This document shows positions 40,756 through 47,411 of a stretch of DNA of 47,411 nt, in pieces. The notes beneath the pieces were generated by a model that was not told where the DNA came from, did not search any database, and saw only the letters and a program-made list of their open reading frames with translations. Positions within the stretch are counted from its first letter, which is position 1. Every line of letters starts with the position of its first letter. Source of the DNA: an uncultured bacterium (GTDB lineage Bacteria > Muiribacteriota > Ozemobacteria > Ozemobacterales > Ozemobacteraceae); contig CALEDQ010000002.1 of NCBI GenBank assembly GCA_937949615.1, forward strand, positions 1 to 47,411, written 5' to 3'. The translations under genes and the position numbers were made by a program.

Positions 40756-42093
40756 ATGATTGATAAGACTGTAATGACCGGAATGCTGGAAACTTATGAC
40801 AGCTTTCAGATCGACGTCGCCGTTTCTGTGCTGCGCAATCTCGATGAGAGCAATTCGAAAGTCGAACGCAAGGTGGTCGATTTCATCAAGGGAAAAATGT
40901 TCCCGGTCTCTGCCGAGCGCATCTGCGAGTATATTCGCAAAATGCCGCCAGACAGCATTCGCGACCAGGTTGTCGAGAATCTGAGAACTTTTCACAACAC
41001 CCTGATGGAAATGATCAGTTTCGTCGGTAACGAAAGCACCCGGCAGACCGTTTACCTGCCGCTGCTGCGTATCATGGAACGCGAGAACCACCCATATCGA
41101 CCTCTGGCGCTCGCAACTTTGTGCTGTTTCAATTTTCCAGAAGCCGTAAACAAGCTGGCACTGGGTTTTGAACACTTCACTTCTGAAATGCGCTGGATAA
41201 CCCTGGTGCTGCTGAAAAAGCGCTGGGACGAAAAGTTTGTGCCGGTATTTCTCAAAGCTCTTGAAGACAGCGATCCTGAAGTCGTCAGAGTCGCCATTCT
41301 GGCTCTCAAACGGGCCAATGTCATGGCAGCGCTTGATCCGGTCAGGCGTCTGCTGCAGAGTAATTCTGAAACAATAGTTCTGACGGCCGTAAATGCTCTC
41401 GTTGAGCTGGGAGCAACCGATGCTCTGCCCGAAATGCGCCGGCTTTTCGAAGAATCAGACAGTCACCGCATCCGCGCCACGGTTGTGTCAGCACTCGGCG
41501 AACTGGGCGGCGACGAAACTGTTCCATTTCTGCATGAATGCCTCAGCGCTCCAGATTCCCGTGTGCGCGCCAACGCTGTGATGGCACTGAAGAAAAAGTT
41601 CGAAATTCTTGGGGTTCTGCCTTCTGAAACCGTCGATAGAATTGCGGCTCTTAAGAATGACTCCGACCACAGAGTTCAGGCTGACAGTATCCAGACCCTC
41701 TGGGTCATGGGCTTTACCGACAACGTCGGTGATATCGAAAAGATGCTGGCTTCTCCAGGCGAGTTCAGCCGTTCGGCCGGTGCCTATCTGTGCGGAAAAC
41801 TCAAGCTTTTTCAGCTTACCAGGCATCTCGAAGCGCTTACCTCCGATCCCTCCTGGATGGTCAGGAAAATGGCAGCCATCTCGCTGCTCGCTTTCGGTGA
41901 CAGCGGCAAATCGGTTTTGCGCAATCTGATGGATTTTGGCAACTCAGATCAGCAGATTGTTTCTGCCTTTGCCTTTGGCCTGGCCGATGATTCGCAGGCG
42001 ATCGAAAAACTCATAGCCCAGAGCCGCTCGGGTACCGAAATGGCCGAAATGGCAACCAGTCTGCTGCTTGGTCTGTCGCGCCCGCCGGCTTGA
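40756..42093 (+). CDS. HEAT-repeat protein (445 aa)
   Basis: From about residue 150 onwards the sequence consists of ~31-residue HEAT/PBS-lyase-like repeats, with recurring D-P-E/S-V-R/V-R-x-A-A/V-x-A-L cores (SDPEVVRVAILALKRA, SHRIRATVVSALGELGG, PDSRVRANAVMALKKK, PSWMVRKMAAISLLAFG). The first ~140 residues are helical but irregular. There is no signal peptide, so this partner of the exported giant TPR protein is cytoplasmic. AAAGGGA lies 6-7 nt before the ATG. A terminator follows. The role is probably protein-protein interaction. Confidence 0.88.
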   Translation: MIDKTVMTGMLETYDSFQIDVAVSVLRNLDESNSKVERKVVDFIKGKMFPVSAERICEYIRKMPPDSIRDQVVENLRTFHNTLMEMISFVGNESTRQTVYLPLLRIMERENHPYRPLALATLCCFNFPEAVNKLALGFEHFTSEMRWITLVLLKKRWDEKFVPVFLKALEDSDPEVVRVAILALKRANVMAALDPVRRLLQSNSETIVLTAVNALVELGATDALPEMRRLFEESDSHRIRATVVSALGELGGDETVPFLHECLSAPDSRVRANAVMALKKKFEILGVLPSETVDRIAALKNDSDHRVQADSIQTLWVMGFTDNVGDIEKMLASPGEFSRSAGAYLCGKLKLFQLTRHLEALTSDPSWMVRKMAAISLLAFGDSGKSVLRNLMDFGNSDQQIVSAFAFGLADDSQAIEKLIAQSRSGTEMAEMATSLLLGLSRPPA

Positions 42094-42126
42094 GCAATTT
42101 AAAACTTCTGGTCTGATCTAAAACGT

Positions 42127-42152
42127 AAAAACCGGGTAAACACCCGGTTTTT
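42127..42152. terminator. Bidirectional intrinsic terminator
   Basis: An 11-bp perfect stem (42127-42137 with 42142-42152) around AAAC, with A-runs on one side and T-runs on the other, so it works for both the HEAT gene and the convergent nuclease-like gene. Confidence 0.9.
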
Positions 42153-42178
42153 ATGCTTCAGGCAATTTTAAATTCTAC

Positions 42179-42973
42179 TTATTCTTCTGCCGGAAAATTG
42201 AACTTTTTGACCGGCGGAAAAAACTTTGGCTTGGTGTCGCTCGGCAGTACCTTGCCACCGGCTTTCACCCAGGCGGAATACCAGAGATCGACAATGTTGT
42301 TGACCGCTCTCGAGTAGCAGGCAACGATGATATTCCTGACTTCAGGGTATTTCTGGCCGCGGGTATAGGCCTGTTCAAGGGCATCATAATGCTGATTGGA
42401 CCACAGTGCTTCATAAATCATGCGGGCACTGATTCTTTTGATGCTCTGGCAGCCATCAAAGTTTACGCCATAATTAAGAACGTGCTTGTCGGCATCACGT
42501 TCGGTGGCTGAGTGATAGCTCTTTTCTTCGATTGTGTCATTAACACTTGAGCCGGTGTGCAACGGCTGCACCAGATCAGCGGCATAATGGCCGATCCAGC
42601 CAAGTTTCTGGATAATCAGCGGTTTGTCTTCTTTGCGGCCGGCAGCAATCAGTTCGGCAACTTCATTCACCAGAGTTTCGACATGAAACGGGCCTTTCCC
42701 CATGGCACCGCCCTGAATGTGAAACACATGGTTGCCGAAGTCTTTGAGAACCCGGTCGGGTTCAAGACTGGCATCCATCAGAGGCTGCAGACCAGGTTTG
42801 GTTACATTGGGTTTGCCGGTCTCGCCAAGAAATTCGCGAAAAGCCTGGGGCATGATGTGGTAGGCGTCAGAAACGATCTTGGTGTGAACCTTGCTGCCCC
42901 ACGCATATACATTTGCTGAACCAGCCAGAATTAAAGCAACAGCTATAATCAATACTCGTTTGGCGCTTTTCAT
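42179..42973 (-). CDS. P1-nuclease/zinc phospholipase C-like exported enzyme (264 aa)
   Basis: The signal peptide ends AYA at residue 24, leaving W25 as the first residue of the mature protein. In S1/P1 nucleases and B. cereus phospholipase C the free N-terminal Trp binds zinc. Other ligand candidates follow in the right order: H30 (WGSKVH), the D of SLEPDR, GNHVFH, GHYAADLVQPLH (H-x3-D-x5-H) and HSATE (H-x3-E). This fits a three-zinc site, so the enzyme probably cleaves nucleic acids or phospholipids outside the cytoplasm. AAGGA lies upstream of the ATG. It has its own promoter region with a palindrome and is convergent with the HEAT gene. Confidence 0.87.
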   Translation of the reverse strand: MKSAKRVLIIAVALILAGSANVYAWGSKVHTKIVSDAYHIMPQAFREFLGETGKPNVTKPGLQPLMDASLEPDRVLKDFGNHVFHIQGGAMGKGPFHVETLVNEVAELIAAGRKEDKPLIIQKLGWIGHYAADLVQPLHTGSSVNDTIEEKSYHSATERDADKHVLNYGVNFDGCQSIKRISARMIYEALWSNQHYDALEQAYTRGQKYPEVRNIIVACYSRAVNNIVDLWYSAWVKAGGKVLPSDTKPKFFPPVKKFNFPAEE

Positions 42974-42995
42974 TTTTCTGGTTTCCTTCTGTAGA

Positions 42996-43014
42996 CTTAT
43001 AAAGGAATTATAAG
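42996..43014 (-). promoter_or_regulatory. Palindrome overlapping the -10 of the nuclease-like gene
   Basis: CTTATAA (42996-43002) and TTATAAG (43008-43014) are a perfect 7-bp inverted repeat with a 5-nt centre (AGGAA). On the minus strand the first arm contains TATAAT (43012-43007), the likely -10. A repressor bound here would block the promoter. The -35 is poor (CTGGCG, 18-nt spacer). Confidence 0.4.
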
Positions 43015-43051
43015 AAAAATCGGTACAGTCCGCCAGATAAAATGAAAAAAA

Positions 43052-43507
43052 TCAGGAGGTTTTGTTTTCAGGGTTTTTGGCCGGTTCTGATGCCGGTGGA
43101 GCCTGGGTCAGGTCGATGGTTGTGGCTTCGACCGGGCGGCGGCGCTTTTTGAGTTTGCGGACCGGGTGATGCCGCTCTGAATGTCTGGGTAACTGCTGGG
43201 CTCCGGTTTCATCAGCTGAAGGATTGTTTCTGGCAAATTCGGCAAAATCGACGACCAGCCTCTTCTCGATCTGGTTTGAAACGTCAGCGAGTCTTTCCTG
43301 CATGACATTGTAGCGGTCCATGACGAACTTGCGCTGGTGCTTGTTTTCTTCTTTAAGGGTGGCGATTTCCTCGTGCAGATCGAGCAGAACGATGAGAATC
43401 GGCAGAATGATCAGGGCTACCACCATATAGGTGTCGGCTTTTTGACGCATCAGCATCGAAAGAATCATCGCCAGCCAGAGACCCCAGAGCCATCTGTTAA
43501 TTCTCAT
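43052..43507 (-). CDS. Small membrane protein with coiled coil (151 aa)
   Basis: Two hydrophobic segments (about 5-20 and 27-43) form a membrane hairpin. A coiled-coil stretch follows (about 44-88, HEEIATLKEEN onward), then a basic region (RKLKKRRRPVE) and a disordered tail. The ATG overlaps the stop of the DUF167 gene as ATGA. It ends the divIVA operon and could anchor or relay DivIVA-dependent envelope work, which is inferred from gene order. No family recognised. Confidence 0.78.
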   Translation of the reverse strand: MRINRWLWGLWLAMILSMLMRQKADTYMVVALIILPILIVLLDLHEEIATLKEENKHQRKFVMDRYNVMQERLADVSNQIEKRLVVDFAEFARNNPSADETGAQQLPRHSERHHPVRKLKKRRRPVEATTIDLTQAPPASEPAKNPENKTS

Positions 43508-43827
43508 TTGCCACTGCCTTTTTCCGAGATAATTCTGTCGATGACGTTACACGCATCATCTTTGCTCAGGCCGCTCAGCAGAAAGGTCTTCTGCTTACCT
43601 GTCTGCCCGCGGGTCTGAACGACCATTTTTTTCGGCAGACCGAATATTTTTGCCAGAGCTTCCACTAAAGCGGCATTGGCCTCTCCGTCAACCGGAGGGG
43701 CCTTCACTCTTATTCTACATCGTTCCTGTTGTATGTCAACGATTTCTGTTCGTGACGACCGCGGGATCGCGAGAACCATTATCAGTGCGCCGTCTGCGCT
43801 TTCTCTGATGCAGTCAGCCGCTTTCAT
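43504..43827 (-). CDS. yggU: DUF167/YggU-family protein (107 aa)
   Basis: The pattern IPRSSRTEIVD, then RIRVKAPPVDGEANAALVEALAKIFGLPKKMV and the T-R-G-Q-T-G-K-Q-K segment matches the DUF167/YggU family of about 100 residues. Its biochemical role is unknown; it is commonly encoded next to yggT, divIVA or pyrroline-carboxylate reductase genes. Only 4 nt separate it from divIVA, and its stop overlaps the next gene by 4 nt. The stop-start arrangement TGAAGAGATG suggests coupled translation. Confidence 0.88.
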   Translation of the reverse strand: MKAADCIRESADGALIMVLAIPRSSRTEIVDIQQERCRIRVKAPPVDGEANAALVEALAKIFGLPKKMVVQTRGQTGKQKTFLLSGLSKDDACNVIDRIISEKGSGK

Positions 43828-43831
43828 CTCT

Positions 43832-44320
43832 TCAGGCAGCTTTGGCTACCGGTTCTGCGATGCGACCGAAAACCGGTGAATCCTCGTTGACCATCGAAAG
43901 ATACGATTCAAGAACCGTGCGCAGCTCAACTTTGAGCATGCGTTTCTGCTTTTTGAGTTCGCGAATCTCTTTGGCAATCATTTCTGATTCGCTGCGGGCT
44001 TCATCGAGAATGCGTTCAGCCTGCAGTTCAGCTTCTTTTACAATCAGTTCGGCCTGTTTTTCGGCATTGTCCTTCATTTCGCCAGAGGTTTTCTGGGCCG
44101 AAATCAGGGTCTGCTTAAGGGTTTTTTCAAGTTCCAGATAGTCTTCCATCTGGCCGGTAAGGCGCTGGGCCTGATCCTTGAGCGACTTGTTTTCAGCGTA
44201 GACAGCTTCGTATTCACGGCCGACCTTTTTGAGGAAGCCGTATACTTCGTTTTCGTCGAGACCGCCGATGTTCTTTCGCGAGAATTCTCTCTGATAGATG
44301 TCTAATGGCGTGATTCGCAT
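43832..44320 (-). CDS. divIVA: DivIVA-family polar/septal protein (162 aa)
   Basis: The N-terminus is the DivIVA lipid-binding signature, MRITPLDIYQREFSRK followed by GLDENEVYGFL, and the rest is a continuous coiled coil (about 35-140). DivIVA binds negatively curved membrane at division sites and poles, and recruits growth or chromosome machinery. A perfect AGGAGG lies upstream. It is encoded with a DNA methyltransferase, a DUF167 protein and a coiled-coil membrane protein. At 162 residues it is about the length of the B. subtilis protein. Confidence 0.92.
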   Translation of the reverse strand: MRITPLDIYQREFSRKNIGGLDENEVYGFLKKVGREYEAVYAENKSLKDQAQRLTGQMEDYLELEKTLKQTLISAQKTSGEMKDNAEKQAELIVKEAELQAERILDEARSESEMIAKEIRELKKQKRMLKVELRTVLESYLSMVNEDSPVFGRIAEPVAKAA

Positions 44321-44340
44321 AAGTTGCCTCCTGTTGGCCC

Positions 44341-45543
44341 TTAAATTTTTTCCATGAGCACGATACGGTTGGTATTCGTGCCCAGCTTGTTATTTTCAAC
44401 TTTGAAGCAGTTCGCGAGCTTGGTAAACTGCTGACTCTGCACGTAAACTTCCCTGACTTTGAACTGGTGCATATTGTACTGGCGCTGGCAGGTCAGATTC
44501 ACGAGAATTTCATCGAGATTGAGAATTACGCCCTGATAGCGCACTTCGCCGACTTCCATCGCTACCAGGCCGCCTTTGGCAAGCACGCGATGCAGTTCAG
44601 AGAGTGTTGCCGAGATGAAGTCGGTCCATTTCTGCAGATCGGGAGTCTGTACGATCTTGTCTTCGACACTTTCGCGCGGAATATCACAGAACCAGGTTTC
44701 GATCCAGGTGTCCTGAACGTAATCGACCTGATTCAGAAACGGCGGCGAGGTGACTACCAGATTGACGCTTTCGCTTTCCCAGCCTTTGAGATCGCGTGAA
44801 TCGCCGGTGGTCAGCCTGTGGAAGCGGGCCAGCCGCTGCAGATCTTTCAGACCGCCGCTTTTCAGAGTCGTTTTTGCCTTTTTCAGTATGCGCGACTTGA
44901 TTTCACGATAGTCCGGTTCAACGCCGCGAGTCTGGTTGATCTTCGCCTGATTTACTTTCGGAATCGAAATCTGCGGGAAAGAATAGGCCGAAAAGAAGCC
45001 ATTTGAATGGCCATGCAGCCTTGAAAGTGCGGTCATTTCAATGAATCGGTCGACATTGTCGCGATGGGTGCGCAGATAATTTCTCAGATTGATGATCTCG
45101 CGATAGGTGTCGGGGTGATAAAACATCGACATGTCTTCTTCGCGGTCGAGAGCGATTGGGGCGTTGAGGTCGATTTTGTCGAGCCGGTCGCTGATCTCTT
45201 CAATGCTCACCGGATTGATCTTCGGGAAGGCAAGTCTTTCTGAAAGCGGGTTAACGTCGTTGCTCAGACCCTTGCGGTTCATGAGTGCAGCCTGCAGAAC
45301 GGTTGTGCCGCGGCCGCCGAATGGGTCGCCAATCGTGTCACCGGGTTTCGTGTATTTGTTAATAAAGAATTCGGGCAGTTCTGGTTTGAATGAGGCCCTG
45401 TATGAGTTGGCATAGTGCAGCGAATGCATCTGGCGCTGTTTTGCGGTCCAGAATTCGTTGCAATGCTTTGGCACCGGACCCTGCGGGGTCATCAGGTAAT
45501 CAGCTTCGTTCGAAATGTTTTGCAGTAGGGCTAGGGCGCTCAT
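44341..45543 (-). CDS. Site-specific DNA methyltransferase, N4/N6 type (400 aa)
   Basis: The AdoMet-binding motif D73-P-F-G-G-R-G-T-T comes first, and the catalytic T265-S-P-P-F follows about 190 residues later. In most N6_N4 methylases with these motifs (class beta) the order is the reverse, so the fold is permuted. The region before motif I (KPELPEFFINKYTKPGD) is typical of these enzymes. Product would be N4-methylcytosine or N6-methyladenine in DNA. No restriction endonuclease gene is nearby, so it is an orphan. GGAGG precedes the ATG, and it starts the divIVA operon, 20 nt before divIVA. Confidence 0.85.
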   Translation of the reverse strand: MSALALLQNISNEADYLMTPQGPVPKHCNEFWTAKQRQMHSLHYANSYRASFKPELPEFFINKYTKPGDTIGDPFGGRGTTVLQAALMNRKGLSNDVNPLSERLAFPKINPVSIEEISDRLDKIDLNAPIALDREEDMSMFYHPDTYREIINLRNYLRTHRDNVDRFIEMTALSRLHGHSNGFFSAYSFPQISIPKVNQAKINQTRGVEPDYREIKSRILKKAKTTLKSGGLKDLQRLARFHRLTTGDSRDLKGWESESVNLVVTSPPFLNQVDYVQDTWIETWFCDIPRESVEDKIVQTPDLQKWTDFISATLSELHRVLAKGGLVAMEVGEVRYQGVILNLDEILVNLTCQRQYNMHQFKVREVYVQSQQFTKLANCFKVENNKLGTNTNRIVLMEKI

Positions 45544-45617
45544 GTTGCCTCCGGTTCGATTTTCTTTATTACAGGAAAACTATCGGCGCCCGGCGGCCAA
45601 ACTTTAACCAGAAAAAT

Positions 45618-45649
45618 AAAAATCCCCGACGAAGGGGTCGGGGATTTTT
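45618..45649. terminator. Bidirectional intrinsic terminator after mgtC
   Basis: A 13-bp perfect stem (45618-45630 with 45637-45649), whose core is TCCCCGAC/GTCGGGGA, encloses GAAGGG and is flanked by A-runs and T-runs. It isolates the mgtC transcript from the methyltransferase-divIVA operon. Confidence 0.92.
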
Positions 45650-45665
45650 CTCTTAATCATGTGCC

Positions 45666-46334
45666 TCAGTTTATTTTGAAACTGGTTATTCCTTCTACTT
45701 TTGAGAATTCGGCAATCATTTTGTCCATATCCTGTTCAAGCAGAATTTTTGAGATGCTTTCGATCTCGATGAGATTGTTTTGTATATCCTTGGAAAAACT
45801 TACTGATTTGATAGAGATGCCGAATCTGGTAAGCAGATCCTTTATTTCCCTTATGAACCAGGGGCGGTCATGCCCTTTGATGTAAACGATTCTGGTGCTG
45901 CTGCCCTGTAAAAACTTTTTCTCAAAGATGTCGAGACCGACAAGAACAAAAAGAACGAGACCTGTCGCGGCAATGCCGAGCGACATATCGCCGGCACCGA
46001 TTGCCAGCCCGATTATAGCGGTTGTCCAGAGGCTGGCGGCGGTTGTCAGGCCTTTGACGCCCGAGCCATAGCGAAAAATTGCGCCGGCACCGAGAAAGCC
46101 TATTCCTGAGATTACCTGGGCGGCAATCCTTTCGGGGTCGCCATTGGTGGTTATTGTATGAAATCTGACGGCCAGATTTGTCGATAGAACCATGGCAATC
46201 GTCGATCCGATTGCCAGAATAACGTGGGTTCTCAAACCCGCCGGTTGGCTGTGCATTTCGCGCTCAAAACCAACCAGCCCGCCAAGAAAAGCTGAAAAGA
46301 CTAAACGGAAAATAATTTCTGATTCACTGAGCAT
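45666..46334 (-). CDS. mgtC: MgtC/SapB-family membrane protein (222 aa)
   Basis: Hydrophobic helices fill the first ~140 residues, with the family motifs FLGGLVGFERE, GLRTHVILAIGS and IGFLGAGAIFR. The C-terminal ~75 residues form a soluble ACT-like domain. MgtC proteins modulate magnesium homeostasis and ATP synthase activity. The start at 46334 has GGAG upstream; an upstream reading frame to 46439 lacks an SD. It is divergent from xdhC and ends at a strong terminator. Confidence 0.92.
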   Translation of the reverse strand: MLSESEIIFRLVFSAFLGGLVGFEREMHSQPAGLRTHVILAIGSTIAMVLSTNLAVRFHTITTNGDPERIAAQVISGIGFLGAGAIFRYGSGVKGLTTAASLWTTAIIGLAIGAGDMSLGIAATGLVLFVLVGLDIFEKKFLQGSSTRIVYIKGHDRPWFIREIKDLLTRFGISIKSVSFSKDIQNNLIEIESISKILLEQDMDKMIAEFSKVEGITSFKIN

Positions 46335-46366
46335 TTGAATTCTCCGGGTAAAATTGCAATCCGATA

Positions 46367-46395
46367 AGCATACACATATAGCCTGCTTTTGAAAA
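46367..46395 (-). promoter_or_regulatory. Possible promoter of mgtC
   Basis: On the minus strand TTTTCA (46395-46390), 17 nt, then TATGCT (46372-46367). Each element matches 4/6. Start near 46360 gives a short leader of about 25 nt. Confidence 0.35.
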
Positions 46396-46448
46396 GCCTG
46401 AAGAAAAGCCAGACAATTTCTGTCATCAGCTGCCCGCAACTAAATAGG

Positions 46449-46477
46449 TTGAAAAAATATACAATCATTCAGATAAT
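46449..46477 (+). promoter_or_regulatory. Predicted promoter of xdhC
   Basis: TTGAAA (46449-46454), 17 nt, then GATAAT (46472-46477), 4/6 and 5/6 matches. Start near 46484 excludes the earlier in-frame ATG codons and supports initiation at 46506. Confidence 0.6.
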
Positions 46478-46505
46478 GAAGCAGAAATTTTCAATCGAGG
46501 AAATT

Positions 46506-47303
46506 ATGGCAACCGAATTTTTTCAGGAACTGAAAGACGCATTCAATAAAGATCAGCCCTTCGTATTGTGTACCGTGATCGAGACCACCGGCAGCAGCCC
46601 TGGCACTGTCGGGCAGAAAATGATCGTATACCGTGACGGTTCAACCGTCGGAACAGTTGGTGGCGGCGTCAACGAGGAACGGGTGCGCGCCGCCGCCGTC
46701 GATTTGTTCAAAAACGGCACTTCACGCATACTCACCTTCAATCTGGCAAATCCTCTCGAAGGCAGCGAGCCGGTATGTGGCGGCGAAGCAAGAGTCTTCA
46801 TCGAACTGCAGGCGCACGAACCACGCATGGTTATTTTCGGTGCTGGACATATCGGCCGAACTCTGGCCCGCATGGCTTCTTTGGCTCGCTTTCAGGTAAC
46901 TCTGATCGATGAGCGGCCAGAATATGCAGATCCGAAGAGGTTCCCGGCAGATGTCGAAGTGGTCTGTCTGCCTTATGTAGAGGCTGCAGAAAAGGCGATG
47001 ATCGATAAGCGTTGCCATGTTGTCGTCGCTACTCCCGGTCATGTCAAAGACAGGGAAGTGCTCGAAAAGGTTTTGCGCTTTGATGCGGCTTATGTGGGCC
47101 TGATAAGCTCTGCGAAAAAAATGGTCGAAATGAAACAGGCCTTTAAAAAAGACGGTTATGATACCCGGCGGGTTGATGACCTCTTTGCGCCGATTGGTAT
47201 AAATCTCGGCAGCACGACACCAGAAGAAATCGCCGTCGAAATTCTGGCCCAGATTGTCGCTTTCCGCAATGGTAAAGTCGTCAGGTTCTCCCGCGACAAT
47301 TGA
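46506..47303 (+). CDS. xdhC: XdhC/CoxI-family molybdoenzyme maturation protein (265 aa)
   Basis: The N-terminal CoxI-like domain has TGSSPGTVGQKM and GGGVNEERV, followed by a linker and a Rossmann domain with GAGHIGRTLARMA and VATPGH. XdhC binds molybdenum cofactor, promotes its sulphuration and inserts it into xanthine dehydrogenase-type enzymes. The start at 46506 has GAGGAAAT in front and lies just after the predicted promoter. No molybdoenzyme gene is in the window, so its target is elsewhere. It may act in selenium-dependent hydroxylases, as some family members do. Confidence 0.92.
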   Translation: MATEFFQELKDAFNKDQPFVLCTVIETTGSSPGTVGQKMIVYRDGSTVGTVGGGVNEERVRAAAVDLFKNGTSRILTFNLANPLEGSEPVCGGEARVFIELQAHEPRMVIFGAGHIGRTLARMASLARFQVTLIDERPEYADPKRFPADVEVVCLPYVEAAEKAMIDKRCHVVVATPGHVKDREVLEKVLRFDAAYVGLISSAKKMVEMKQAFKKDGYDTRRVDDLFAPIGINLGSTTPEEIAVEILAQIVAFRNGKVVRFSRDN

Positions 47304-47349
47304 AATTCAACGGGCCGGAATCTGAAAAAAAATAAATTTTAAAATCTAG

Positions 47350-47378
47350 TTGACACTTTAAAACTAATTTGATAAACT
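47350..47378 (+). promoter_or_regulatory. Strong sigma70-type promoter firing out of the window
   Basis: A perfect TTGACA (47350-47355), 17 nt, then TAAACT (47373-47378). Transcription would start near 47385, just before the window ends. No gene begins in the remaining bases. Such a promoter strength often serves stable RNA or ribosomal genes. Confidence 0.6.
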
Positions 47379-47411
47379 GAACTTCCTGCCACGGCGGGGC
47401 GGACGAAAAAA

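Noticed and set aside
688..47303. Tandem repeat or CRISPR-like structure
   Set aside because: No regularly spaced direct repeats were found; the visible repetition is TPR, HEAT and propeller repeats at protein level.

Overview
The window reads like a chromosomal segment of an uncultured, probably diderm bacterium of about 50% GC. Support for this is indirect: many Sec signal peptides and lipoprotein-like leaders, secreted metallopeptidases ending in FlgD-type Ig domains, several SpoIIE-type phosphatases, very large TPR proteins, system II cytochrome c maturation and a DivIVA protein. This mix recalls candidate phyla such as Riflebacteria (Ozemobacteria), but that is a guess from gene style and nothing in the window proves it. 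There are no phage genes, transposases or CRISPR arrays.

Layout. 1-584: a tRNA array (Gly partial, Arg, His, Arg, Lys, Lys) closed by a terminator. 688-6670: a secreted protein of unknown function; two tandem paralogous B12-binding radical SAM proteins (minus) divergent from an EFR1-type flavodoxin-ferredoxin; a YciH/SUI1 factor; a small lipoprotein. 6784-14155: a TPR protein followed by two membrane-bound SpoIIE-type phosphatases, overlapping ATGA. 14214-16776: ccsB(resB)-ccsA, overlapped antisense by an unknown gene that sits downstream of a truncated propeller protein. 18453-22519 (minus): a phosphorelay operon of response regulator, PAS histidine kinase and REC-PAS-kinase-HPt-REC hybrid. 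22689-25833: a secreted zinc-ribbon protein, a 57-residue membrane protein, a 208-residue unknown and a GAF-SpoIIE phosphatase. 25830-34695: three secreted zinc metallopeptidases, one with a glycine-zipper hydrophobic domain, and a TPR lipoprotein-like protein. 34839-42093: a 1965-residue TPR protein and a HEAT-repeat protein. 42179-45543 (minus): a P1-nuclease/phospholipase-C-like enzyme, then the operon DNA methyltransferase, divIVA, DUF167, coiled-coil membrane protein. 45666-47303: mgtC and xdhC, divergent, followed by a strong promoter that fires out of the window.

The unifying theme is signalling. Three SpoIIE-type phosphatases and a multi-step phosphorelay are present, but no STAS or anti-sigma partner, so the targets lie elsewhere. 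The secreted peptidase block may be an output of such signalling.

The most unusual observations are in regulation. (1) The leader of the phosphorelay operon holds three mutually exclusive pairing segments, the last being the Shine-Dalgarno (SD). (2) A 10-bp inverted repeat hides the SD of the gene after that operon, and the same 13-base SD block occurs at both places. (3) A strong internal SD and ATG within the hybrid kinase would release its last receiver domain as a separate protein. (4) A terminator hairpin has a promoter superposed on it, such that transcripts started there lose half of the hairpin. (5) A secreted peptidase gene has a signal peptide that only makes sense with an ATA start in a 4-nt ATAA overlap. 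All of these were found by eye and no folding or database search was run.
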